Shown in pieces: positions 10,601 through 18,025 of a DNA stretch of 41,373 nucleotides (position 1 is the stretch's first letter; the number at the start of each line of letters is the position of its first letter). This DNA comes from Bacteroidota bacterium. GTDB lineage: Bacteria > Bacteroidota > Bacteroidia > Bacteroidales > Paludibacteraceae. The notes under the pieces were generated by a model. It worked only from the letters and a program-made list of their open reading frames with translations. It searched no databases and was not told where the DNA came from. The DNA lies in contig JAUZOM010000010.1 of the NCBI GenBank assembly GCA_030706465.1, positions 1 to 41,373 of the forward strand. The letters run 5' to 3'. Made by a program: the position numbers and the translations under genes.

Positions 10601-10689
10601 ACAGTGGAGTGGGTATAAATACTGTGGAAAAGCCCGACTATAGAATAAAATATAAAGGAGAATTAACAGTAATAAAAATAAGGAATTAG
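7678..10689 (+). CDS. Secreted GH31 alpha-glycosidase (alpha-xylosidase / alpha-glucosidase type)
   Basis: A retaining exo-alpha-glycosidase of GH31, probably removing alpha-xylose or alpha-glucose from imported oligosaccharides. ATG 7678 is chosen because it directly precedes the signal peptide (residues 1-24, ending GNAQ); an upstream TTG at 7636 only adds a non-hydrophobic tail. An N-terminal concanavalin-like domain (about 25-245) is followed by the GH31 beta-sandwich (about 255-455) and the barrel (about 460-800). The catalytic nucleophile is D619 in WFLDGPEPD and the acid/base D689 in WSGDIGS, with TDIGGY downstream as in the family. The tail holds the two C-terminal beta domains (FELYEDDGETF). 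At 1003 residues it matches Bacteroidota GH31 enzymes with the extra N-terminal domain. The LDGPEPD form resembles alpha-xylosidase-type members more than starch alpha-glucosidases, but this does not settle specificity. Confidence 0.92.
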   Translation: MIKKVKIFVLLSFVLEFTVIIGNAQVNIKTIAKEILVGQGYETGASLVGLGNGAKWKDVWNGSKSGATIQEPGLEVSGVQVASKKIQLLTNHEDVAVFRSLEQPLGGDESTVWLSFLIKKERGNRYFGLSCFQDGKEKLFAGTPNGDDNIRLGTNAMTSANAKSALQVVIRIDFRKGQDIAYLFINPGTASDPDIEGANAVFKGDLSFNRIRLAIGGSETENNAGCIGPVFIATRFADVANPSRVGTVPAVAGDKLQVLSWEKRDRALLITTPGGMLKIQPFLDQVLHIQFGTLKSIAEAKSFAVLRNPDKIEFDVHEKGNIIELATKQFSVQIAKTSSQISIYDASGKKILQESPEGARSAVSGDNIRVADRFQLTSSDALYGLGQYRDNLLNLRGKQRELVQVNTQAAVPVVLSTNGWGLFWDNPSRTIFRDSEKGMSFLSDVGSTVSFYVFVGAKLDNIVQDYRRLTGEAPMIPSWALGLHQSRNKYATQEQVLSVTDRMRKEKIPMSSIFIDYFYWSKYGTGSHRFDEGLFPDVKGMIQKLHNDYHTKVVVTVWPSFKPGIKNYEAFHKDNFLLDGAKALDGIVYDAFNPKASEIYWNQVAENLVPLGIDGWFLDGPEPDNVTSFLSTTTFAGPALAVRNLFPLVHSTTFYNGLLAVNPNCRPYIITRCAWAGQQRNGTAVWSGDIGSTFAELKTQVTAGLNFVASGIPYWTTDIGGYSGGNPADSVYRETFVRWWQYGTFCPIFRTHGRRYPGDTKGSNELWAFGPKVQDICNDFANLRYRLMPYIYSLTAEVTQKDYTPMRLLAFDFAEDTSVLNITDEFMYGPAFLVSPVTSLGVVNREVYLPDKNKWVDFWTGEEQKGGQKIVALAPLNRIPLYVRVGSIIPMGPVMQYTGEKSTTSLDLRIYKGANGSFELYEDDGETFNYKNGQYTRILFTWDEASQTLTIGKRKGNFPGMLKKRTFNIVFVKGNSGVGINTVEKPDYRIKYKGELTVIKIRN

Positions 10690-10727
10690 ATTAAAAATAA
10701 TAGGCCTAGTAAAAACATCTGACTTTT

Positions 10728-11747
10728 ATGAAAAGAAAGTTCATTTTTCATCAACCCTATAACCCAAATCTCTTAAAAACGAAGTTTATCAAAGTCTTCA
10801 TTCTCGTTGTAGTTTTGTTTTACGCTCTATTTACCATCCCTCTTAGGGCTGATGAATCGGCTCCATCCCCTTGTGACAAAAGCTTTACGGTGGCAGGGGC
10901 AATCACCCACTTTAAAATGCCAGCGGCATTGAAAGTTGATCAAAAAGCGATTGAGGCTGCAAAGTCGGCTGACGTGATAATATATGTCGGCGGATTGAAT
11001 GCGGGGCTTGAAGGAGAGGAGTCGAGCCTTGTCTGTCCTGGTTTTAACCATGGCGACCGCACCCGGATTGAGTTGCCCTATGTTCAGGAGCGAATACTCC
11101 GGACGTTGCACAATATCGGTAAACCGGTTATTTTCGTCAACTGCACTGGGAGTGCCCTTGCTATGCCATGGGAAGCGGCTAATCTCGACGCAATTCTGCA
11201 GGCGTGGTATCCTGGAGGTGAGGGCGGAACGGCTGTAACTGATGTCCTTTTCGAAAACTATAACCCTGCTGGGAGATTGCCTGTTACCTTCTACGAGAAA
11301 ACCAGTGATTTGCCCGATTTTAATGATTATCGGATGTTTAAAGGCAAAGTACTTTTTCCCTTTGGTTATGGCTTAAGCTATACCACATTTCAATATCAAA
11401 CTGTCAGATTGAAGTCCACTAAGTTTAAGTTAAATGGAGAAATTCAGCTTACTTTTCCAATAAAAAACACTGGAAGTCGGAATGGGGATGAAGTGGTTCA
11501 AATATATGTTCGACATATGAATTCGCCAGTTCCTCAGCCTATTCGAAGTCTTGTTGCCTTTAAGCGGATCCATGTGGACAAAGGGGCAACGGTTATGGCC
11601 AAATTCAAAATTCCAGTCGAAAGATTCCGTTACTGGGGTGTTGAAAAGAAGGAATATGTTGTGGATTATGGAAAATACGAAATTCAGATAGGGGCTTCAT
11701 CAAACGATATCCGGCAATTCTACCAGGTTAGCGTCGTAAAGCTTTAG
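10728..11747 (+). CDS. GH3 C-terminal half (sandwich and Fn3) with its own signal segment, no catalytic barrel
   Basis: A 339-residue protein with a hydrophobic N-terminal signal segment (about 18-42, ending LRAD). It then enters directly into the GH3 alpha/beta sandwich: DVIIYVGGL, the acid/base-type loop LEGEES, DRTRIELP, AWYPGGEGG, NPAGRLPVTFYE and FGYGLSYTTF. An Fn3-like domain follows (about 225-330). The whole (beta/alpha)8 barrel with the nucleophile aspartate, about 400-600 residues in relatives, is absent, and nothing like it lies upstream. The parent was probably a beta-xylosidase-type GH3 with a PA14 insert, judged by the LEGEE and GDRTxIELP pattern. The frame is open and clean, so this is either a recent in-frame deletion or a retained non-catalytic glycan-binding protein. 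It follows GH31 after 38 bases and is probably co-transcribed with it. Confidence 0.8.
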   Translation: MKRKFIFHQPYNPNLLKTKFIKVFILVVVLFYALFTIPLRADESAPSPCDKSFTVAGAITHFKMPAALKVDQKAIEAAKSADVIIYVGGLNAGLEGEESSLVCPGFNHGDRTRIELPYVQERILRTLHNIGKPVIFVNCTGSALAMPWEAANLDAILQAWYPGGEGGTAVTDVLFENYNPAGRLPVTFYEKTSDLPDFNDYRMFKGKVLFPFGYGLSYTTFQYQTVRLKSTKFKLNGEIQLTFPIKNTGSRNGDEVVQIYVRHMNSPVPQPIRSLVAFKRIHVDKGATVMAKFKIPVERFRYWGVEKKEYVVDYGKYEIQIGASSNDIRQFYQVSVVKL

Positions 11748-11890
11748 GCTGTATTTAGCGATGGAGGATCCTTATATGTGATTTCATATTTTTAAGAGAA
11801 AGAGGAGGAAAAGTTATGTCATCATAATCGGAAGTATGAGTTAAAAGAATTTATAAAATCGTTTTTCATGTTCCTCAGCTGGCTGTGAGG

Positions 11891-13930
11891 ATGAAAAAGA
11901 TCTTTTTCATGAGAAATTCGTTTGTGAATTATAACCAATTTAAATATTTAGGAATGAGTATTCCAAAACATGTCAGGTCAATAATTTGTGGAGCATTTCT
12001 TTGTTCCCCTTTGCTGGGAGCAGCACAGGTTATTTCAGGTTCTGAAGGGACTCGTATTGGAAATTTCGATTACGGATCTGCGGCAAGCATTACGTTTATT
12101 AAGGACGATTTAGCCGCCTTTGTAATGACCCCATCCATCAACCCAAATCCGGGAATGGCTGCACCAGATAATTCCATCCACAAGTTTATCGATAAAGGGA
12201 TTCGATTTGATTGGGGAAGAGTAAAAGATGCCGTGGTGGGGCGGTTGATTTCCGATCATCCCGTGAAAGTCACCTTCAAGTTGAGTAGTGGCTGGCCGGG
12301 ACTTTTCAGTCAGTTTTCCGAACTTCCGGTGCAAAATAAGGGAGTGAAAGGAGAGGCCAGGCTAGCTGATGGCAAAAAGATTACATGGCAGGTAAGAACC
12401 TCACCAGCACCGGTTTTTATAGAAACTACAGAGCGGGTTACTAGGGATGGCAAAAGTTTGAATATTGGAGGATCTCAATTTGTCGTATCGGTGACACCTG
12501 AGGTTCCGGTTTATTTTGTAGCAGGTTTTGGTGAGCTTCCTGATTTTGACGGGATAGACAAAACGTTAAACAAAGCGGAGCAGGTCTATGAAGCAGAGCG
12601 TCCCAAAGCTATGGGAACAGCTGGGGATTTTATTGGTGCGATTGCCGATAATCTCAACAACTCCCGAATATACAGCAATGATAATCATATGGTAGCTATT
12701 TCTGTTTCGCGAGGTTGGATACGTGGTCCGAATGCGAACCCATATTTTTGTTGGGACAGTTTTTTTAATGGACTTCTTGCCAGCTTGGATGATCCACAGA
12801 TGGGGCGCGAGACTGTACGTGCAATTCTTTCGTGCCAGACAGAGGAAGGTTTGGTGCCAAATTTTGGCCATTGGGTGTCAGGTGGGCAAACAATCAGCAC
12901 TGATCGCTCACAGCCCCCCGTTGGATCCCTTTGCGTATGGAAAATGCATCTATTACAGCCTGATGTTGCTTTCCTGCAAGAGGTTTACCCTAAACTGGCC
13001 AAATGGCATGCCTGGTGGATGGTGGCTCGTAACGCCAAACACGACGGATTGCTGGAATGGGGAAGCAGCATGGGAAATATTAATTTAGCCAAGTACGAAA
13101 CGGGTTGGGATGACACACCCCAATTTGAAGGAACCAAAATGGTTGGCAAGACTATGAATGCTTACGCCATCGACCTCAATTCCCTTTGGGCCATGGATGC
13201 CCATTATTTGGCTTTAATTGCAAATGCGATTGGGCATGTTGCCGATGCGAAGAAATATCAGCAGGAAGAAAAAGAAATGATCCAACGGATCAACGTGAAA
13301 CTGTGGAACGAAGATTTGGGAATATACTGCAGTCGGCTTTGGGATAGCGATGATGGTAAGCCGGGGGCATTCCTGACTCGCATAACGCCCATGAATTTTT
13401 ATCCGTTGATTTGCGGTGCCCCTGATACGCAACGGGCGAAGCGAGTACTGTCCGTAATGACAGATCCAAAGCAATTCTGGGGGGAATGGATACTGCCAAC
13501 CGTTTCTAGGACTGATCCTCTTTTCCCCCAGCAAGGCTATTGGCATGGAACCATCTGGGGGCCGGTGAACTATCTCGTTTTTCAGGGTGTAAAGTGTTAT
13601 GCGACCCCTCAGGTTCAGGCTGATTATGCGGAAAAAAGTGTCAAACTTTTTATGAAAAATTGGGAGACGGATGGAGTTTGTGGCGAGAATTACCTAAGTA
13701 CAACCGGAGAGCAGCATACTAAACTTGCACGTTCCGATTCACATTATACCTGGGGTGCCTTGCTTTGCATTATTGGGCTGGAATCGACGGTTAATCTGTC
13801 TGATGACGGCCAGGCAATAGCGGGTACAGGTTTTAATCAAGACATAGAGATGAACAACATTCCTTGGGGTGGTCGTTTGCATCACATCAAGGTTAGAGAC
13901 AGAAAGGTTAAGATTTTAGAAAAACCCTAG
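11891..13930 (+). CDS. Secreted GH63-like alpha-glycosidase (clan GH-G)
   Basis: An inverting alpha-glycosidase with an (alpha/alpha)6 barrel, of the GH63 / mannosylglycerate hydrolase group. ATG 11891 is the first ATG after a GTG at 11885. ATG 11954 would give the cleanest signal peptide (ends LLGAAQ) and may be the true start. The N-terminal beta-sandwich covers about 45-215 and the barrel about 225-640. The likely acid is D407 in GWDDTPQF (numbered from 11891). The C-terminal motifs YWHGTIWGPVNYL and CGENY carry the expected base region of the clan. Substrates of the family include alpha-glucosides and alpha-mannosides (glucosylglycerate, mannosylglycerate, N-glycan glucose). In this locus an alpha-linked side sugar is likely. 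It looks complete. Confidence 0.85.
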   Translation: MKKIFFMRNSFVNYNQFKYLGMSIPKHVRSIICGAFLCSPLLGAAQVISGSEGTRIGNFDYGSAASITFIKDDLAAFVMTPSINPNPGMAAPDNSIHKFIDKGIRFDWGRVKDAVVGRLISDHPVKVTFKLSSGWPGLFSQFSELPVQNKGVKGEARLADGKKITWQVRTSPAPVFIETTERVTRDGKSLNIGGSQFVVSVTPEVPVYFVAGFGELPDFDGIDKTLNKAEQVYEAERPKAMGTAGDFIGAIADNLNNSRIYSNDNHMVAISVSRGWIRGPNANPYFCWDSFFNGLLASLDDPQMGRETVRAILSCQTEEGLVPNFGHWVSGGQTISTDRSQPPVGSLCVWKMHLLQPDVAFLQEVYPKLAKWHAWWMVARNAKHDGLLEWGSSMGNINLAKYETGWDDTPQFEGTKMVGKTMNAYAIDLNSLWAMDAHYLALIANAIGHVADAKKYQQEEKEMIQRINVKLWNEDLGIYCSRLWDSDDGKPGAFLTRITPMNFYPLICGAPDTQRAKRVLSVMTDPKQFWGEWILPTVSRTDPLFPQQGYWHGTIWGPVNYLVFQGVKCYATPQVQADYAEKSVKLFMKNWETDGVCGENYLSTTGEQHTKLARSDSHYTWGALLCIIGLESTVNLSDDGQAIAGTGFNQDIEMNNIPWGGRLHHIKVRDRKVKILEKP

Positions 13931-14026
13931 TCCAGAGCTGAAATTCGTTTTATTCAGAATAAAAAATCCTTTATGCAGTCGTAAACATAGATGTATTAAA
14001 CTAATAGAAAGTTTAAAAAAATAAAA

Positions 14027-14692
14027 ATGAGCAAAATATTTAACCATTTTATTTTGTTAATATTAAAAGACAGTGTTATAATTACCAGTCTGAGTAAATC
14101 ATATATGCTTTTGTGTGTTAGTATGCTTATCTTTCTTTCTGCCAATGCAGAGGTAACTCTTAATGCACTTTTTAGCAATCACATGGTGTTGCAACGCGAG
14201 CGACCTATCCCTGTTTGGGGCAAGGCTACTCCTGGTGAAAAAGTTTCAGTTACTTTCAACTTCGAGACTAAAACAACTACTACCGGAATCGATGGAAAAT
14301 GGATGGTGCTCCTTTCTTCTCAAAAAGTTTACCTCACTCCCAAAATTCTAAAGGTTCGTGGCACAAATGAAATCACTATTTCTGATGTATTGGTTGGAGA
14401 TGTTTGGTTGGGCACTGGACAGTCTAATATGGATTTTACCGTTTCCGGTACTGATGGACGGGAGCGGTTTATGAATTCAGTCGATGAACTGTATAACGGT
14501 ATCAGACTTTTTAAAGTTGAACAAGCTAAAGCCGATATGCCTGCAGAAGAAGTTGGGGGTAAATGGATGGAGCCGACCAAGCAAAACATTAATGGATTCA
14601 GTGCTATCCTTTTCTTCTTTGGAGAGGCCTTGCACGAGCGTCAACCTGGTGTGCCACTGGGATTAATTCGTTCTTCAATGGGTTACACATAG
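14027..14692 (+). pseudogene. Truncated SASA-type acetylesterase
   Basis: This is the N-terminal 221 residues of a sialate-O-acetylesterase-type protein, similar in plan to the one at the window start: a signal segment (around residues 27-42, ending SANAE), LFSNHMVLQ, a GKATPGEK beta-sandwich, and the SGNH block I in GTGQSNM. It stops at GLIRSSMGYT, where relatives continue for about 300 residues to the Asp-x-x-His block needed for catalysis. The downstream 487 bases show no recognisable continuation in any plus frame. The nucleophile serine is present but the rest of the triad is gone, so it is very probably inactive. Confidence 0.8.
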
Positions 14693-15179
14693 ATGCCTAT
14701 GCCGCTGAAGATTAATTTCTTCAATACTGATAGTTTACCTTAAGTCCATTTAGGACAGATTCTCAACCGATGCCACAAAAATAAGGACACTACTTATCGA
14801 TGTTTTCACTGAATATTCGGATTATAAAAACTAAAATTTATTCCTGTTTATTATTTGCTATACAAAGTAGAAAAATCTCAAATCGATAAAGGTTACTTTT
14901 ATCCACCCTGGGAGTTTCTGCAATCCACTTGATCTGCTCTAGCTAAGCAATTATTTCTTTGGAACAGACTGATAAAAGGGTAAGTAGAATTAGCTGAATA
15001 AAATTATAATCAGAAATTCTTCCGCAGATAACCAACAATATGAATTTTTAATGAGTATTGAAAAAATGAATGTGAGAATTAATATAAACAAAATCAAATA
15101 ACGGGCATATTCGTTATTCGATTTAAGGATAAAATCTACAAGCAGGTTTTATATCATCATAATTAAAAAATATAAAAGA
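14693..15179. other. 487-base gap with no recognised gene
   Basis: AT-rich sequence with many stops in all plus frames, beginning at the broken end of the truncated esterase and ending at the ATG of the GH99-like gene. The missing part of the esterase is not recognisable here. A minus-strand stretch of about 32 codons around 14850-14950 looks faintly protein-like but has no start and is too short to call. The promoter for the downstream gene should lie in the last 100-150 bases; no clear -33/-7 pair was found. Confidence 0.5.
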
Positions 15180-17357
15180 ATGAAAATATTACAAATAGTT
15201 TGTTTCAGAAAATCCTTCAACTTTTTACAATCATCCATTAGCAAAATTTCATTTTGGGCATTTTTAGTACTTTTGGTACAAGATTTATTCATCTGGAAGG
15301 CAATTGCCGATACAGGACAAGTTAAAATGCTGGCCATGCAAACAAATGGTATGCCGCTCGATCAGATGACGGTTCGTACTGAAAAAGGTAACGAAAGAGC
15401 TTGGGTTATCTCTGAAAGGAATTCTTACCTGACATTTCGTCCTGCCAGTCCCTATTCATTTTCTAAAGGCAGTAAACTATATTTGGCTGTAACCTATTTT
15501 GATGATTGTTATGGACGTATTAAGGTTCAGTATAATGGGAAAGATAGGAAAAACAAGTCGCCTGAACGCATATTTCGCGGTGCACCGGGGAAAACTGACC
15601 AGACTGTTACAGCAATGTTTCTTCTTGACGATATATCACCCGAAAAACAATCTGGAAATCAACCAATTATTCGCATTGGACTTGAACGCGCAAAAGGCGA
15701 TCGTTTCGTGATACTTGGGGTGACTCTGCAAAATCAACCATTTAATAATCAGCAGTTTCAATATATCCTTTCTTCCCCATGGATAGGTACTTACAATGGA
15801 CCTACTGTAAAACCGGCCGATAATACTACACTAAAGGGCAAGGTCATGGTAGGTTATCAAGGATGGTTTCGTACTCCTAATGATCCCGAGGCTCGTGGAT
15901 GGGTACATTGGGGTGATATTCAGAATGGTAACTATAATGTTGATATGTGGCCTGACATCTCGCAATATCCCAAACAGGTGCTTGAGAAAGCTGCCGATAT
16001 CAAAACACTCAGCGGGAAACCGGGATACTTGTTTTCATCTGCTTGGCCCGAAGTTGCGGATCTTCATTTCCGTTGGATGCGTGAGCATGATATTGACGGG
16101 GCTTTTCTGCAGCGTTTTGTCAGCGATAAATTTTGTTCCATATCTGGAGGGAGCGAGTGGGTACTTGCCAATGTTCGTGAAGCTGCCAATCGCGAGGGTA
16201 GAATCTGGGCGATTGAATATGATGTAAGTGGATATGCTGATGCTAAAATACTGGAAACGTTGAAAAAGGATTGGAAGTGGATGGTTGACACTTTCGGCAT
16301 TCTCAAAGATCCTAACTATGCCTATGAAAACGGCAAGCCAGTTGTATTCATTTGGGGGCTTCCATTTCCCGACCGGAATTTTACGCTCAAAACCTCCAAC
16401 GCTGTAGTTGATTTTTTTAAAAATGATCCCAAGTATGGAGTTTACTTAATTGGGGGTATTCCCGGTAATTGGCGTAAAATGGATGTCGGTTGGCAGGATC
16501 ATTTTAAAAAATACGATGCTGTTCTATCCTGGATGTCGAGAAGTTATGCTGACGATGTTGCTGATTTTGCCAAATTGGGGGTTATCTATTATCCTCACGT
16601 GAAGCCTGGATTTTCCTGGTCGAATCTTATGCATATACCTACAGGTTCTACAGAAGCCTATACACCACGGGAAGGTGGTAAATTTTACTGGAATTGTTTG
16701 TGCGATGCTGCCAAAGCTAAAGTTGACAGGCTTTTTATTGGTATGTTCGACGAATATGATGAAGGAACTGCAATTATGCCCATGAGCGACGATGCTCCCC
16801 CTACGCCTTCTCGTCCAGGACTTGCAGTTCAATTTTTCAAAAATAACAAGTTCCAGGGTAGGCCGTTTAATACTTCGTATGCAGACATAGATTTTGACCT
16901 TGCTTCAATTCCCCAATTTAAAGGGAAAGTAGTCAATGGTTTCGGTATTAGATGGATAGGCCAGATTAAACCTCCTACTCCCGGGGAATATACTTTTACC
17001 GTTGAAGGTGTGGCTGGAGATAGAGCTAGATTATTTATTAACGACAAGAGAGTTTTGGATGTGAAAGAATTTGGATTAAGCCATACTGACAGCGCTAAGG
17101 TAATGGTTGATCGTGGAGAAAAATTGCTATTGCGGCTCGACTATTCTCCTGCTTCGACTGTAGGAAAGGTCCGGCTGCTTTGGAAAGGGCCTGGAATTGT
17201 TAGTCAGCTTGTACCACAATCTGTGTTTACTGATGCATGGGGACGATTTAATAATAATGAAGGGCACAATAGTGACTGGTATCTGAAACTTACACAGTAT
17301 GGCAAAGAGATGATGCTTGGAAAACGCCCTGAGGATTCGCCAATACCTGAAAAATAA
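15180..17357 (+). CDS. Secreted GH99-like (GH71/99-type) glycosidase with PA14 domain
   Basis: A predicted endo- or exo-acting alpha-glycosidase of the GH99-like group. In GH99 the known activities are endo-alpha-mannosidase and mannanase. A signal segment lies at about residues 22-44. A beta-sandwich of unknown type spans about 50-190 and the barrel about 200-540. A PA14 domain at about 545-685 (RWIGQIKPPTPGEYTF, DRARLFINDKRV) is probably sugar-binding. Landmarks in the barrel are MVGYQGWFRTP, MWPDISQYP, DGAFLQRF, FIWGLPFPDRN and MFDEYDEGTAI. The motif E525-Y-D-E528-G-T lines up with the EWHEGT catalytic pair of GH99, so both acidic residues are kept. It is 725 residues and complete. It shares its barrel with the gene at 26365. 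Family-level assignment is good; substrate is unknown. Confidence 0.85.
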   Translation: MKILQIVCFRKSFNFLQSSISKISFWAFLVLLVQDLFIWKAIADTGQVKMLAMQTNGMPLDQMTVRTEKGNERAWVISERNSYLTFRPASPYSFSKGSKLYLAVTYFDDCYGRIKVQYNGKDRKNKSPERIFRGAPGKTDQTVTAMFLLDDISPEKQSGNQPIIRIGLERAKGDRFVILGVTLQNQPFNNQQFQYILSSPWIGTYNGPTVKPADNTTLKGKVMVGYQGWFRTPNDPEARGWVHWGDIQNGNYNVDMWPDISQYPKQVLEKAADIKTLSGKPGYLFSSAWPEVADLHFRWMREHDIDGAFLQRFVSDKFCSISGGSEWVLANVREAANREGRIWAIEYDVSGYADAKILETLKKDWKWMVDTFGILKDPNYAYENGKPVVFIWGLPFPDRNFTLKTSNAVVDFFKNDPKYGVYLIGGIPGNWRKMDVGWQDHFKKYDAVLSWMSRSYADDVADFAKLGVIYYPHVKPGFSWSNLMHIPTGSTEAYTPREGGKFYWNCLCDAAKAKVDRLFIGMFDEYDEGTAIMPMSDDAPPTPSRPGLAVQFFKNNKFQGRPFNTSYADIDFDLASIPQFKGKVVNGFGIRWIGQIKPPTPGEYTFTVEGVAGDRARLFINDKRVLDVKEFGLSHTDSAKVMVDRGEKLLLRLDYSPASTVGKVRLLWKGPGIVSQLVPQSVFTDAWGRFNNNEGHNSDWYLKLTQYGKEMMLGKRPEDSPIPEK

Positions 17358-17402
17358 TAATATTTAGTATCATTAAAAAAGGTTATTCAAATTGAGAGGA
17401 TT

Positions 17403-17941
17403 ATGAAAATTGCTGTTTCATCAGGGTTTATCCATTTATTTATTGTTGGTTGTGTTAATTAATGCCTTGCCAATGCTCGAGAAAGACGGGTTCCGGGGTA
17501 CACTCTTTGTTATCCCGTCTTTAGTACCTGAAACAGACAAACAAGTAGTAGCTTAAAAAGCTGGAGTCTGGGGCGGGTATCACTTGGACCAAGCTAAAAG
17601 AAATGGCAAAAAATGGTCATGAAATTGGTAATCATGGCCGGGCTCATATCAATTAAAAAAATGTCAATGATACCGCACTTTCTGATGAAATAATTAGGGC
17701 ATATCAAAAAATCGGCAAAAAAACAGGTCGGCCTCCCTTAACTTTTGCCTATCCTTACAACGCCTTCAACGAGCATATTCGCAATGTTGCTTTGCAAATT
17801 CTATATGAAAATTTTCTCTTAATGGATTTGAATTATTAAAAGTCGAATTTTTATAGACTTCCTGCTACAGATCATAATGGAAAAATACAGACAATTTCTT
17901 TCGGTTATACCAATTTAAATTTAACATTAATTCTTTTTTAA
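17403..17941 (+). pseudogene. Broken polysaccharide deacetylase (NodB / CE4 fold)
   Basis: Pieces of a polysaccharide deacetylase in shifted frames: a hydrophobic start at ATG 17403, then NALPMLEKDGFRGTLFVIPS (17461-17553, stop TAA 17554). Another frame follows with WTKLKEMAKNGHEIGNHGRAH from 17585, where HGRAH is the metal-binding H-x-x-x-H box. That frame is cut by TAA 17654, continues as RPPLTFAYPYNAFNEHIRN, is cut again at TAA 17837, and reads on as FYRLPATDHNGKIQ to TAA 17939. At least one frameshift and two internal stops are present, so it cannot make an active enzyme. It lies just upstream of susC. Relatives remove N- or O-acetyl groups from glycans. Confidence 0.85.
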
Positions 17942-18025
17942 GAGAAAATTAATCATTTATTAAAGGTCGAAAAGTATTATTGTACCATTAAATCAATAAA
18001 TCTGTTAATTTAAAAACAATGACTT

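Noticed and set aside
13948-13964. AT-only inverted repeat after the GH63-like gene
   Set aside because: Only seven A-T pairs around three bases; not stable enough to support a terminator.
14850-14950. Minus-strand protein-like stretch of about 32 codons in the gap after the truncated esterase
   Set aside because: Too short, no start codon, and no recognisable motif.
17975-17982. TATTATTG before susC as a possible -7 element
   Set aside because: One mismatch to the consensus and a poor partner upstream (TTTA about 15 bases away); too weak to call as a promoter.
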